DNA from: Bacillus pinisoli
GTDB lineage: Bacteria > Bacillota > Bacilli > Bacillales > SA4
Direction of reading: 5' to 3'
DNA: 64,000 nucleotides
NCBI RefSeq assembly: GCF_023036475.1
Contig: NZ_JAJQKI010000002.1
Location: forward strand, 248,001-312,000
Both the position numbers and the translations under genes were made by a program. This document shows positions 20,772-30,201 of the stretch, piece by piece. The notes under the pieces are model-generated. The model saw only the letters and a list, made by a program, of their open reading frames with translations, had not been told where the DNA came from and ran no database searches. How positions within the stretch are numbered: the first letter of the stretch is position 1; each line of letters begins with the position of its first letter.

Positions 20772-20898
20772 AATAAGAAATGCTGAAGCGCCTTGCTTAG
20801 GCCCGACAAGCAAATGTTCTGAAGCGAAAAAAAGGTGGTTTGTCCATTTTATTCTCTTCAGGTTATTTGACTCGAGGGCCTAGGTGCTGAAGCTAGAC
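20772..20898. repeat. Palindromic repeat unit 3 (127 bp)
   Basis: Nearly identical to unit 2 in its outer parts. The inner left arm has the unit 1 version (CTGAAGCGAA) and the inner right arm the unit 2 version (TTCTCTTCAG), so the pairing is imperfect. The outer right arm has GGTGC in place of GGCGC, a G-U wobble if the plus strand is the RNA. Confidence 0.85.
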
Positions 20899-20908
20899 AA
20901 CAAGACAA

Positions 20909-20941
20909 CAAAAAATGGTGAAGCGCCTTGGTTAGGCCCGA
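20909..20941. repeat. Truncated palindromic repeat (unit 4, left part only)
   Basis: Contains the left outer arms (AAGCGCCTTGGTTAGGCCCG, AC) of the repeat and then diverges toward the stop of the 116-aa gene. The right arm is missing, so it cannot form the full hairpin. Confidence 0.75.
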
Positions 20942-20962
20942 CGTAGAAATTAGAAAGCAAAC

Positions 20963-21313
20963 TTATTTTTCCTTTTCATTCAACATTTCTCTAATATAAC
21001 GAGCAGCTAATTCTGCTTCTTCATCGTTTAACAGATCTATTGAATCCTTTATATGAGTGAGATCCGCTTGTGTCTGATTAGTAACAAGATTTTTGCTTCC
21101 GGTTTTCTCCATTGTCATAGTATTACCTTTAGGGTCACTCATTATATAATGAAACATCCAGCGAAATAAATAAGCAATAATAAAAAAAGATACGAAGGAA
21201 ATCAACCCACGTATCATAGACGTTAATAGACTATTGTTGGTATACGCGGAAACAAACACAATCAAAAACCCAATGAAGCCAAATATAACATTTATAAGTC
21301 CAGTTCCAGCCAT
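20963..21313 (-). CDS. Two-helix membrane protein between cheD and sigD, unknown function
   Basis: 116 aa. Two hydrophobic segments (about residues 5-24 and 33-55) are followed by a basic/aromatic RWMFHYIMSD and a soluble C-terminal half with an acidic helix (DEEAELAARYIREMLNEKEK). No enzyme motif. Its ATG overlaps the cheD stop by one base, so it is translationally coupled to the chemotaxis genes. B. subtilis has nothing between cheD and sigD as far as I recall; related bacilli may. Possible roles in membrane signalling or flagellar assembly are inference from position only. Confidence 0.8.
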   Translation of the reverse strand: MAGTGLINVIFGFIGFLIVFVSAYTNNSLLTSMIRGLISFVSFFIIAYLFRWMFHYIMSDPKGNTMTMEKTGSKNLVTNQTQADLTHIKDSIDLLNDEEAELAARYIREMLNEKEK

Positions 21314-21816
21314 TATAAAATGATAACTCCTTGATTTACTGTACGTATCATTAGTTCTTTATTTTTAGGATTAAACTCAATTGTACGACCGCTATTTCCA
21401 CCAACATCTTCAGCTAATAGTTTTATGTTTAGCCGCTTCAGTTCTTCCTTAACTGCTTCCACATTTCTTGGTCCAATTCTCATCATCTCACTACCAGATG
21501 TAAATTGAAACATTTGTGCACCACCTGCAATTTTAGCCTTTAGTACGTTTGGGTTGCCACCGGCTTTTCTAATGAGTTCGACAAGAGCCTCTAATGCTGT
21601 ATCTGCATACTTGGCAATATTCATCGTCCCTGTTTTTGCTAGAGTTGAATCAGGGAGCATCACGTGTGCCATTCCAGCTACTTCTTGAACGGCATCATAG
21701 ATCACTACTCCAACACATGAGCCAAGACCAGATGTGCGAATAATATTAGGTGGTTGAACAATATTCATATCTGCAATGCCAACCTTTATGACAGAAGAAT
21801 GCTTATTGTCCATCAT
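21313..21816 (-). CDS. cheD: Chemoreceptor glutamine deamidase CheD
   Basis: Deamidates glutamines in chemoreceptors and binds CheC. The catalytic region [11 protein letters not shown] (nucleophilic Cys) and the downstream MAHVMLPDS (catalytic His) are both present, as is KIAGGAQMF. The frame is open to a GTG at 21825. The ATG at 21816 is preferred because a weak GGGTG site lies 6 nt before it; the choice is uncertain by a few codons. It overlaps the cheC 3' end by 14 bp. Confidence 0.93.
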   Translation of the reverse strand: MMDNKHSSVIKVGIADMNIVQPPNIIRTSGLGSCVGVVIYDAVQEVAGMAHVMLPDSTLAKTGTMNIAKYADTALEALVELIRKAGGNPNVLKAKIAGGAQMFQFTSGSEMMRIGPRNVEAVKEELKRLNIKLLAEDVGGNSGRTIEFNPKNKELMIRTVNQGVIIL

Positions 21817-22447
21817 CTGAAACACCCAAAGCTTTAAAAATGGTAGAAAAAGAATGAGGATCAGGCAATAAAAAGAAATGTCCTTCCACGCTTCCTTGTA
21901 CCGTTTGTTCTTCTTCTTGTAAAGCTGTGTTAATTAGGATGGCATAGTCCCCAACTGTTGACAATTCCATTAACCCGAAACTAATGATAGCGCCTACCAT
22001 GTCAATACTGATAGCAGGAACAGATGGATACATATTCAAATTAGTAAAATCAGAGAATGAAGATAAATAAGAGCCTGACAATATATTGCCTAATTCCTGT
22101 AATGCTGACAACGCCATCTCTGGATAGGGAGGATTGTCTAGGGAGAATGACGAGTCCTTTGTTAATTGCTGTATGAACCGGGACGCTTGTTCAATAGAAA
22201 GAATGTAAAACATGCTTCCAGGGGCATCCCCTTCAACTCTTAGAAATACACTTGCAACAACACTTTCCATGCCACCTACAATATCCATCATCTCATTAAA
22301 GGAGACAACCTTTACATCTGGGACTTTCATATCAATTTTTTTGTCAAGTAGCTTCGAGAGTGCTGTTGCTGCATGCCCTGCTCCAATATTACCGACTTCT
22401 TTTAAAATATCAATGTGAGTTTCATTAAAGTTCTTTAGAAATGACAT
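21803..22447 (-). CDS. cheC: CheY-P phosphatase CheC
   Basis: Chemotaxis adaptation protein that dephosphorylates CheY-P and is stimulated by CheD. 214 aa. It has the two repeated active-site blocks of the family: [19 protein letters not shown] near the N-terminus and [16 protein letters not shown] in the middle, each with the E-x-x-N pair. Both catalytic sites look intact. It lies between cheW and cheD, as in B. subtilis. Confidence 0.95.
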   Translation of the reverse strand: MSFLKNFNETHIDILKEVGNIGAGHAATALSKLLDKKIDMKVPDVKVVSFNEMMDIVGGMESVVASVFLRVEGDAPGSMFYILSIEQASRFIQQLTKDSSFSLDNPPYPEMALSALQELGNILSGSYLSSFSDFTNLNMYPSVPAISIDMVGAIISFGLMELSTVGDYAILINTALQEEEQTVQGSVEGHFFLLPDPHSFSTIFKALGVSDDGQ

Positions 22448-22456
22448 ATTTTTGCC

Positions 22457-22921
22457 CTAGCCTTGTAGCACTTTTAGTTCTTCGGGATTTAATACAGCAT
22501 CTAACTTTAATAAGATCAGTAAGCGTCTTTCTATTTTGGCAACACCTTTAATATAATTAGCCTCTACCGCTCCCACAACTTCGGGAGGAGGCTCAACAGC
22601 TTCAACTGGTATATCGATTACATCATTTGCAGCGTCTACAATTAGGCCTACTTCCATATTCTCTAGGGAAACAATTATAACTCTTGTACTGTCCGTGTAT
22701 TCCTGTTCTACAAGCCCAAAACGCGTTCTTAAATCAATAACCGGTGTAACTAATCCTCGCAGATTTATGACACCTTTAACAAATTTAGCTGTTTTCGGGA
22801 CACGTGTAATATGTTGTACTTTTTCAATAGATCGAACCTGCTGAACAGGCACACCATACTCTTCATCAGCCAGTTGAAAAACAATGACTTTAACATCATT
22901 TGCGTATATCTCTTCTGTCAT
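22457..22921 (-). CDS. cheW: Chemotaxis coupling protein CheW
   Basis: SH3-like adaptor linking chemoreceptors to CheA. 154 aa, a single CheW domain with VIVFQLADEEYGVPVQQVRS at the start, KGVINLRGLVTPVIDLR (the NLRG motif) in the middle and IVDAANDVIDIP later. It directly follows cheA with 22 bp between them. No response-regulator domain is attached, so it is CheW rather than CheV. Confidence 0.95.
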   Translation of the reverse strand: MTEEIYANDVKVIVFQLADEEYGVPVQQVRSIEKVQHITRVPKTAKFVKGVINLRGLVTPVIDLRTRFGLVEQEYTDSTRVIIVSLENMEVGLIVDAANDVIDIPVEAVEPPPEVVGAVEANYIKGVAKIERRLLILLKLDAVLNPEELKVLQG

Positions 22922-22943
22922 CTTTTAGTTCCCCCTTTCTTCC

Positions 22944-25004
22944 TTATTTAATTAACGCATTACAATCTACAATTAGTGCTACCTGACCATCACCTAATAT
23001 AGTGGCACCTGAAATAGCGAAAACTGAAGTTAGATAGTTACCCAATGATTTCAACACAACTTCTTGTTGCCCTATGAATGTATCAACCACTAACCCTGCC
23101 ATCTTGTCTCCTTTTCTAACAATAACAACAGATAGAAATTCATCGGATTGGTTCATTTGTTTGACTTCAAAGACATCCTTTAGGAATACTAGAGGCACAA
23201 CCTTACCTCTAAAATCAATAACTTTTTGGTTATGAGCATTCATTATGTCTTCTTTTTTCACAATAGCTGTTTCTATAATAGAAGATATTGGTATCGCGTA
23301 CTTCTCCTGCTCTAATTCCACCAACATGACAGAAATAATGGATAATGTTAATGGAAGTTGTATTGAAAACGTAGTACCTTTTCCTTCAATAGAATCAATT
23401 GAGATAGAGCCTCCAAGTGATTCTATTGTGTTTTTAACCACGTCTAATCCTACACCACGACCAGATATATCCGAAATTGTCTCTGCCGTTGAAAAACCAG
23501 AGGACATGATTAGTTCATAAACTTGTTTATCTGATAGTGTTTGTGCTGTTTGTTCTGAAACAACACCTTTACTTATAGCCTTTTTTAGTACCTTATCTCG
23601 GCTAATTCCACCACCATCATCTTCGATTTCAATGAATACGTGATTTCCACTATGATAAGCCTTTAAAACAACAGTCCCCTCTTCGTTCTTTCCTTTTTGT
23701 CTTCTCACATCTGGCATTTCAACGCCATGATCAATTGCATTTCTTAATAGGTGAACGAGCGGGTCTCCAATTTCATCAATTACGGTTCTATCCAATTCTG
23801 TCTCTGCACCTACAACAACAAGTTCTATTTTCTTTCCAAGATCTCTAGCCAGTTGGCGTACCATTCTCGGGAATCTGTTAAAGACGGTCTCAACTGGTAC
23901 CATTCTCATGTTTAGTATAATGTTTTGTAAATCACCTGAGATTCTTGACATTCTTTCAACCGTTTCATTTAACTCTTGGTTATTTAAATCACTTGAAATC
24001 TGTTCTAATCGACCTCTATCAATAACTAACTCTTCAAACAGATTCATGAGGATATCAAGTCGTTCAATATTAACACGAATCGTCTTATTGCTGACGTTAG
24101 CTGCTTTTGTTTGACTTTGTTTTTTCTCTTCCGTCTCATTTATTACTTGTACATCTTGTTGGATGTATTCTGAAGGTAGGACTTCTATTTCTTCGTCCTT
24201 TTCTTGTACATTAGCATCAAGTAATGATAAATCAAGAAGGTTAACTATCACTTGATCAACTTCTGATACCTTTGACACCTTTGCCTCAATGTCCTTAGGC
24301 GTTTCTTTTGAAACAACTGTTACAGTAAAGGAGTCTTCAAATTTCTCATCTTCTAAAAGTTCAACACTTGGATTTGATTTGATAACCTCACCTAGCTGCT
24401 CTAATATTTCAAAGACCATAAAAACTCTGGCTGCTTTTAGGAGGCAGTCTTGGCGCAGAGATACTTTTACCTCGTAACCTTCAAACCCCTGTTCACGTGA
24501 TTGCTGAAGCACCGTAATTTCAAATTGATCATAGTTTTCAGATAAATCTTGTCCCACATTAACATTTTTTTGATCAACAACTTTTTCCGTGTTAGATGTC
24601 GGAGAGTTCGTTGTGATTAAAGATTCACCCTTCTCAATTGCAACAAGCTTAGCTACTACTTCTTTAACGTCACGTTTTCCATCACCACCAGCTGCAATCG
24701 AATATACCATTGCTTCTAGATCATCAACAGATTGAAACACAACATCTAATAACTCAGCAGTAACTTTTATTTTGTGGTTTCTAATTCCATCAAGGACATT
24801 TTCCATTTGATGTGTTAAACTAGCTAAATCCTCATAGCCCATAGTAGCAGACATACCCTTTAGAGTATGAGCGGATCTAAAAATCTCGTTAACTATGGAG
24901 ATATCTTCTGGATTTTTCTCAAGTACTAATAGATGATCATTTACTGCCTGAAGATGTTCTTTACTCTCTTCAATAAACACCTCAAGATATTGGTTCATTT
25001 CCAT
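22944..25004 (-). CDS. cheA: Chemotaxis histidine kinase CheA
   Basis: Central chemotaxis kinase that phosphorylates CheY and CheB. 686 aa. The P1 Hpt domain carries the phosphorylated His at residue 46 (FRSAHTLKGMSATMG). A P2 region comes next (about 160-260), then the P3 dimerisation helices and the P4 ATPase with HLLRNAIDHGVE, DDGGGISRDKV and GRGVGLDVVK. The C-terminal P5 CheW-like domain starts near 545. All boxes are intact. Confidence 0.97.
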   Translation of the reverse strand: MEMNQYLEVFIEESKEHLQAVNDHLLVLEKNPEDISIVNEIFRSAHTLKGMSATMGYEDLASLTHQMENVLDGIRNHKIKVTAELLDVVFQSVDDLEAMVYSIAAGGDGKRDVKEVVAKLVAIEKGESLITTNSPTSNTEKVVDQKNVNVGQDLSENYDQFEITVLQQSREQGFEGYEVKVSLRQDCLLKAARVFMVFEILEQLGEVIKSNPSVELLEDEKFEDSFTVTVVSKETPKDIEAKVSKVSEVDQVIVNLLDLSLLDANVQEKDEEIEVLPSEYIQQDVQVINETEEKKQSQTKAANVSNKTIRVNIERLDILMNLFEELVIDRGRLEQISSDLNNQELNETVERMSRISGDLQNIILNMRMVPVETVFNRFPRMVRQLARDLGKKIELVVVGAETELDRTVIDEIGDPLVHLLRNAIDHGVEMPDVRRQKGKNEEGTVVLKAYHSGNHVFIEIEDDGGGISRDKVLKKAISKGVVSEQTAQTLSDKQVYELIMSSGFSTAETISDISGRGVGLDVVKNTIESLGGSISIDSIEGKGTTFSIQLPLTLSIISVMLVELEQEKYAIPISSIIETAIVKKEDIMNAHNQKVIDFRGKVVPLVFLKDVFEVKQMNQSDEFLSVVIVRKGDKMAGLVVDTFIGQQEVVLKSLGNYLTSVFAISGATILGDGQVALIVDCNALIK

Positions 25005-25020
25005 ATGTGCATCCCCTTAT

Positions 25021-26103
25021 TTACTTTATCATCTTCAAAATTTCTTCCGCAATTTGCTCTAGTCTAGCTACTACATCAATTTTATTTGAAGCGATAGCAG
25101 TCTTTGGCATCCCGTAGACGATACACGTTTCTTCTGATTCTGCAATACTTTTTACCTCTCCAGAATCTTTTAATCTTTTTAGACCCTCTGTACCGTCTGA
25201 ACCCATGCCAGTCATGATGACTGCTACTTTAGCATAATCAGTGATATCACTAATCGAATCAAATAAAACATCTACTGCTGGTCGATGACCATTTTTAGGG
25301 GGTGTCTTTTCTAGTTTAGCTGCAAGAGACACCCCGAGTTTCACTACCTTTAAGTGATAGCCGCCTGGTGCAATATAAGCAACACCTTTTTTTAACACTT
25401 CACCATCTTCAGCTTCCTTCACGTCTATTTGACAGATGGTATGTAACCTATCTGCCAATGATTTAGTAAATCCAGGAGGCATATGCTGTACAATTACTAT
25501 TGGTGCATCTGTTTCCTTAGGAAGCTTAGTTAGTACTTGTTGAAGTGCACGAGGCCCACCTGTTGATGTTCCAATACATATCAATTTTTTTGATAATGAA
25601 AACCCTTTTAATATTGAATTATTTTTCTCTATTTTACTACAATCTTCGACAATTTTGGTAGGTGTTTTTGCAATTTGAGTATGGTGACGCAGATTTCTTG
25701 CATTAACTTTCGCCGCAAGAAAAACTTTTTCAGTTATTTCATCTTTTACTTTATCAATATCAAGAGAAATCGCTCCAGAAGGTTTAGGGATAAAATCAAC
25801 CGCCCCGTATTGCATGGCTAAGATTGTATTCTCTGCCCCTTCTTTTGTCGTACTCGAGAGCATAACAACAGGTACAGGATGAATCTTCATAATTTCTTTA
25901 AGAGCTTCAAGCCCATTTAGAATAGGCATTTCTACATCTAAAGTAACTACGTCTGGTTTCAGTTCTACTACTTTTTGAACGGCATCTTTGCCATTTCTTG
26001 CTACATCAATCACTTCAAATCTGTCGTCTTCCTCAAGAAAGCTTGAGATCATTTTTCTCATAAATGCAGAGTCATCCACAATTAATACTCTAACTTTGCC
26101 CAC
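25021..26103 (-). CDS. cheB: Chemotaxis protein-glutamate methylesterase CheB
   Basis: Response regulator that removes methyl groups from chemoreceptors and deamidates glutamines. 360 aa. The receiver domain has DD at 10-11 and phospho-acceptor Asp56 (TLDVEMPILNG). The linker is followed by the esterase domain with catalytic Ser180 (GTSTGGPRAL), His207 (QHMPPGFT) and Asp303 (TGMGSDGTEGL). The start is GTG. It lies between flhG and cheA in the operon, as in B. subtilis. Confidence 0.96.
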   Translation of the reverse strand: MGKVRVLIVDDSAFMRKMISSFLEEDDRFEVIDVARNGKDAVQKVVELKPDVVTLDVEMPILNGLEALKEIMKIHPVPVVMLSSTTKEGAENTILAMQYGAVDFIPKPSGAISLDIDKVKDEITEKVFLAAKVNARNLRHHTQIAKTPTKIVEDCSKIEKNNSILKGFSLSKKLICIGTSTGGPRALQQVLTKLPKETDAPIVIVQHMPPGFTKSLADRLHTICQIDVKEAEDGEVLKKGVAYIAPGGYHLKVVKLGVSLAAKLEKTPPKNGHRPAVDVLFDSISDITDYAKVAVIMTGMGSDGTEGLKRLKDSGEVKSIAESEETCIVYGMPKTAIASNKIDVVARLEQIAEEILKMIK

Positions 26104-26114
26104 GCGATGAATTC

Positions 26115-26981
26115 CTACCTTTCTGAGAAGTATGTTCTGAGTTTAGTAATAAATGAAGCAGGCTTTTTCTTTTCTAAATCATTCGGCAAACCGTTTAAAT
26201 AACGATCTGTTAATTCTGCTAATGAAATACTGATTTTAGACTTTGGCTCAAAAATTGAAAATGGGATTTGTCGACTTACTGCTTTATTAACAATACGGTC
26301 GTCAGGTAAGAAGCCTAATAAGGATATATCTTTAAGAAGAAACTGTTTCATAACCTGACTCAACCTTTTAAGTGTACTTACCCCATCCTCTGTACTTTGA
26401 GCTCGATTCACAACTAAGTAAAAATCTGCGTTATTTTCTTTGCTGCAAATAAATTTCATCATAGAATACGCATCTGTCATAGAGGTTGGCTCAGGAGTTG
26501 TAATAACAAAAATCTCGTGTACCGATAAGAGAAACTGAAGTGTATCCTCTGTAATTCCTGCCCCCATGTCGAACAATATATAGTCATATTGAAGTGAAAG
26601 TCGTTCCAATAAATTTAAAAGATAGTCTAACTTATCTCTATCTAGTTTAAATAAGTTGGATAATCCCGTACCACCAGAAATATAAGAAAGACCCTCTGGT
26701 CCGCTCTTAATAATATCTTGGAAGGACATATCTGGTTCAAAGATATCAATGAAACTTACCTTAGAAGAGTGACCTAAGAGGATGTCAATATTCCCCATTC
26801 CGATATCCATATCAAACAATAATACGCTATGACCTTTCTTTGATAGATTAATCGCAAAGTTTAGGGAGAAGTTTGATTTTCCAACTCCGCCTTTCCCACT
26901 TACAACAGCCATGACTTTTGCTTCTTTTTTACCCTGCATCTTTAGAAGTCTTAGACGTAAACTTTCCGCTTGATCTCTCAT
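26115..26981 (-). CDS. flhG: Flagellar number regulator FlhG (YlxH/FleN, MinD-like ATPase)
   Basis: MinD/ParA-type ATPase that works with FlhF to set flagellar position and number, and contacts FliM/FliY. 288 aa. The deviant Walker A GKGGVGKS is at 29-36, preceded by the short N-terminal DQAESLRLRL segment that in the family activates FlhF GTPase. A FDMDIGMGN block follows. Overlaps the end of flhF by 4 bp. Confidence 0.95.
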   Translation of the reverse strand: MRDQAESLRLRLLKMQGKKEAKVMAVVSGKGGVGKSNFSLNFAINLSKKGHSVLLFDMDIGMGNIDILLGHSSKVSFIDIFEPDMSFQDIIKSGPEGLSYISGGTGLSNLFKLDRDKLDYLLNLLERLSLQYDYILFDMGAGITEDTLQFLLSVHEIFVITTPEPTSMTDAYSMMKFICSKENNADFYLVVNRAQSTEDGVSTLKRLSQVMKQFLLKDISLLGFLPDDRIVNKAVSRQIPFSIFEPKSKISISLAELTDRYLNGLPNDLEKKKPASFITKLRTYFSER

Positions 26982-28144
26982 TCTTCATTATCTCCGAGGA
27001 CTGTTTTTACGATCGTCATAGTAGACGCTTCTACAATATCATCTGGCACATTTTGACCTACAGTTATATAGGCAATTCCTTTGTCATAAGCGCTCATTAA
27101 ATTTAACATTGCTCCATATTGAGACGTTTCATCTTTTTTAGTAAAAATAAGTTTTTCAATGTTAATTGTAGAGAATTGCCTATAAATCTCGTGCATATCT
27201 TTTAGCTTCGATGTGAGAGAAAGTACGAGGAATGTTTCCATTTCCTCAGAAAAATCAATAACTTCTCTCAATTCATTTACGTATTGCTGGTTTCTAAAAT
27301 TACGGCCTGCCGTATCAATAAAGACTAAATCATATGAAGCAAATTTTTCTTTAGCCTTAATAAAATCTTCTATGTTATAACATACTTCTATTGGAACATT
27401 TAAAATTTTCGCATATGTCTTAAGTTGCTCAATAGCTGCAATTCTGTAGGTATCAGTTGTAATAAAAGCTACTCTCTTTTCAAACTTGAGGACACAGTTC
27501 GCAGCAATTTTTGCCAAGGTTGTTGTCTTTCCAACCCCTGTCGGTCCTATAACGTTGATATATTGCTTGTTAAAAGAGATTCCACCATGATTAAATTGAT
27601 CAACAAACTGTTTAACATGATGCCTAAACCATTTAGTTATTTCTTGGTCCTCTACATTAGCATCATGCTTATACCATTGTTCCACAAGCTTATTCAGTAT
27701 CTCAACTCTAATTACATCGTCAACTTCTTGATCCATTAGAATCTTTTCAAATTTCTGTAAAGCAAGGGGGTAAGATGAAGATGTTGAACCTTGTTGCGTT
27801 GACATATGTTTAATGAGTGACTTTAGTTCATCTAATTCTTGTTTCAGATCAGACTGAGAAGAATCTTTTTTAAGCGTATTTTGATCTAATTCAGTATTTA
27901 CTAATGGTTTTTTTATAAGTGGTTCCTGAACTGGCCTTGGCTTTTCCTTTTGCATCGGTTCATTAGAGAAGGGAGAGGGATCGATTGCAGCAATAACCTC
28001 AATATTCTTTTTTGTAAAGAACCCAAACAGTCCCCCTGTGTGAACAACCTTAGAGTTCAAGATGACTGCATCCTTGCCAAGTTCAGCTCTTATTTTTTTC
28101 ATAGCCTCTGGCATGGTAGGAGCTATATATTTTTTTACCTTCAT
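26978..28144 (-). CDS. flhF: Flagellar biosynthesis SRP-type GTPase FlhF
   Basis: SIMIBI GTPase related to Ffh/FtsY that directs flagellar placement. 388 aa. N-terminal basic B domain with KYIAPTMPEAMKKIRAELG, a long Lys/Gln-rich linker (about 60-125), the N domain, then the G domain with [10 protein letters not shown] at 200-209 and FIDTAGR later. Overlaps flhA and flhG by 4 bp at both ends, so it is tightly coupled. Confidence 0.96.
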   Translation of the reverse strand: MKVKKYIAPTMPEAMKKIRAELGKDAVILNSKVVHTGGLFGFFTKKNIEVIAAIDPSPFSNEPMQKEKPRPVQEPLIKKPLVNTELDQNTLKKDSSQSDLKQELDELKSLIKHMSTQQGSTSSSYPLALQKFEKILMDQEVDDVIRVEILNKLVEQWYKHDANVEDQEITKWFRHHVKQFVDQFNHGGISFNKQYINVIGPTGVGKTTTLAKIAANCVLKFEKRVAFITTDTYRIAAIEQLKTYAKILNVPIEVCYNIEDFIKAKEKFASYDLVFIDTAGRNFRNQQYVNELREVIDFSEEMETFLVLSLTSKLKDMHEIYRQFSTINIEKLIFTKKDETSQYGAMLNLMSAYDKGIAYITVGQNVPDDIVEASTMTIVKTVLGDNEE

Positions 28145-30177
28145 TCTATATTCACCACCCCAACACTTTGTACCTCAACATTTGCCTCTAGTTCATTATA
28201 GGAAAGAACAGGAACATTAGGTAAATATCTTTCAATTAATTGTTTTACATACATTCTTACAGCCGGAGAGCACAGTATAATGGATTGTTGTTCTTGTAGA
28301 GAAAGTTGTTCTACTTGTGTAGCGACAGCTTGAATAATATTTTGTGAGACGGTAGGATCTAATGATAAGTAATTACCATGTTCTGTTTGTTGAACTCCCT
28401 CTGCAACAGCTTTTTCAACGCGTCCAGACAAGGTTACAACCCTTAATACGTCCCCTTCATTAACAAACTGTGACGTAATCTGACGTGCTAATGCTTGTCT
28501 AACGTATTCTGTTAGTATATCCGTATCCGTTGTCATCTTTCCAAAATCCGCTAAAGTTTCAAAGACAATTGGAAGATTACGAATGGAAACTTTCTCTCTT
28601 AACAGTTTAGCCAATACCTTTTGTATATCCCCAATTGATAATGGGTTAGGTGTTACTTCCTCTACTAAAATTGGATAGGAATCCTTAATATGATCAACTA
28701 GCTGCTTTGTTTCCTGTCTACCTAACAGCTCATGAGCATTTGTTTTTAATAACTCAGTAATATGTGTAGAAACAACCGAAGGAGGATCAACCACTGTATA
28801 GCCGAACATTTCAGCTCTTTCTTTTACATCATCTGTAATCCATTTTGCTGGTAATCCAAAAGATGGCTCAATCGTGTCAATACCTTCTACTGCATCATCA
28901 TCCATACCAGGACTCATTGCTAAGTAATGATCAAGTAAAAGCTCTCCTCTTGCCACTTCATTACCCTTTATCTTTAATCGATACTCATTAGGCTGTAATT
29001 GAATGTTGTCTCGTATTCTTACAACCGGAATAACAATTCCTAATTCAATGGCTAACTGTCTTCTAATCATCACAACCCGGTCTAATAAATCTCCACCTTG
29101 ATTCGTGTCAGCTAATGGAATGAGTCCGTAACCAAATTCGAATTCAATAGGGTCAACATTTAAAAGATTAACCACACTTTCGGGACTCTTCATCTCATCG
29201 GTTTCAATCATCTCTTCTAGTGCTTCAAGCTCTTGTTCATCAGGTTCTTTCACACGACCTAACATAAAACCTCCAAAAGCTAGCAGTCCAGCAATCGGAA
29301 TAGTTAGAAGGTCATTTAATGGAGTAGCTACTCCAAGTAAGAAGATGGTTGCTCCAGCAACATACAGCATCTTTGGAAATGCGAAGAGCTGTGTTGTAAT
29401 ATCGGTTCCTAGATTCCCATCAGAAGCAGCACGAGTCACAATAATCCCGGTTGCTGTTGAGATCATAAGTGCCGGAATCTGTGAAACTAACCCGTCACCT
29501 ACCGTTAAAATAACAAAGGTCTGTACAGATTCATTAATAGATAGGTCCATTTGAACCATACCTATAACAATTCCGAATAGAATATTAATGATTGTAATAA
29601 TAATACCTGCAATGGCATCTCCTTTTACGAATTTACTCGCACCATCCATTGCTCCGTAAAAATCAGCTTCTCTTTGGATCTTTTCACGACGTTCTGTAGC
29701 ATGTTTTTCTGAAATTAACCCAGCGTTTAAATCCGCATCAATTGCCATCTGTTTTCCTGGCATTGCATCTAGTGTAAAACGTGCTGCCACCTCAGAAACA
29801 CGCTCTGAACCTTTTGTAATTACCATAAACTGAATAATAATCAAAATTAAGAATACGACAAATCCAACCAACGCATTTCCACCGATAACGAAGTTTCCAA
29901 ACGTATCAACTACGTTTCCAGCTTCACCATTACTTAGAATAGAACGGGTTGTAGATACATTTAACCCTAGTCGGTACAGTGTTAAAATTAGTAATAACGA
30001 AGGAAACACTGACAATTGCAAAGGCTCTTTCATATTCATGGAAGTTAATAACACCACAAGCGCAAGTGTTATGTTTACCATGATTAAGATGTCTAGCAAA
30101 ATAGGTGGTAAAGGTATGACAAGCATGATTATGATTAAAACAACACCAACTATTACTGGTAAGTCTCTTGCTGACAT
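28141..30177 (-). CDS. flhA: Flagellar export gate protein FlhA
   Basis: Core of the flagellar type III export gate. 678 aa, with about eight membrane helices in the first 320 residues and a cytoplasmic nonameric-ring domain behind. The FHIPEP-family block NVSTTRSILSNGEAG and the cytoplasmic loop DAMPGKQMAIDADLNAGLI are present. It follows flhB by 24 bp. Complete and typical. Confidence 0.97.
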   Translation of the reverse strand: MSARDLPVIVGVVLIIIMLVIPLPPILLDILIMVNITLALVVLLTSMNMKEPLQLSVFPSLLLILTLYRLGLNVSTTRSILSNGEAGNVVDTFGNFVIGGNALVGFVVFLILIIIQFMVITKGSERVSEVAARFTLDAMPGKQMAIDADLNAGLISEKHATERREKIQREADFYGAMDGASKFVKGDAIAGIIITIINILFGIVIGMVQMDLSINESVQTFVILTVGDGLVSQIPALMISTATGIIVTRAASDGNLGTDITTQLFAFPKMLYVAGATIFLLGVATPLNDLLTIPIAGLLAFGGFMLGRVKEPDEQELEALEEMIETDEMKSPESVVNLLNVDPIEFEFGYGLIPLADTNQGGDLLDRVVMIRRQLAIELGIVIPVVRIRDNIQLQPNEYRLKIKGNEVARGELLLDHYLAMSPGMDDDAVEGIDTIEPSFGLPAKWITDDVKERAEMFGYTVVDPPSVVSTHITELLKTNAHELLGRQETKQLVDHIKDSYPILVEEVTPNPLSIGDIQKVLAKLLREKVSIRNLPIVFETLADFGKMTTDTDILTEYVRQALARQITSQFVNEGDVLRVVTLSGRVEKAVAEGVQQTEHGNYLSLDPTVSQNIIQAVATQVEQLSLQEQQSIILCSPAVRMYVKQLIERYLPNVPVLSYNELEANVEVQSVGVVNIE

Positions 30178-30201
30178 TTTCCAACTCTCCTTACATACGA
30201 T

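Noticed and set aside
20516..20941. CRISPR array
   Set aside because: The units are 128 bp, directly adjacent without unique spacers, and strongly palindromic; no cas genes are present.
27425..27739. Plus-strand 104-aa frame within flhF
   Set aside because: Antisense of the conserved FlhF GTPase region; no independent support.
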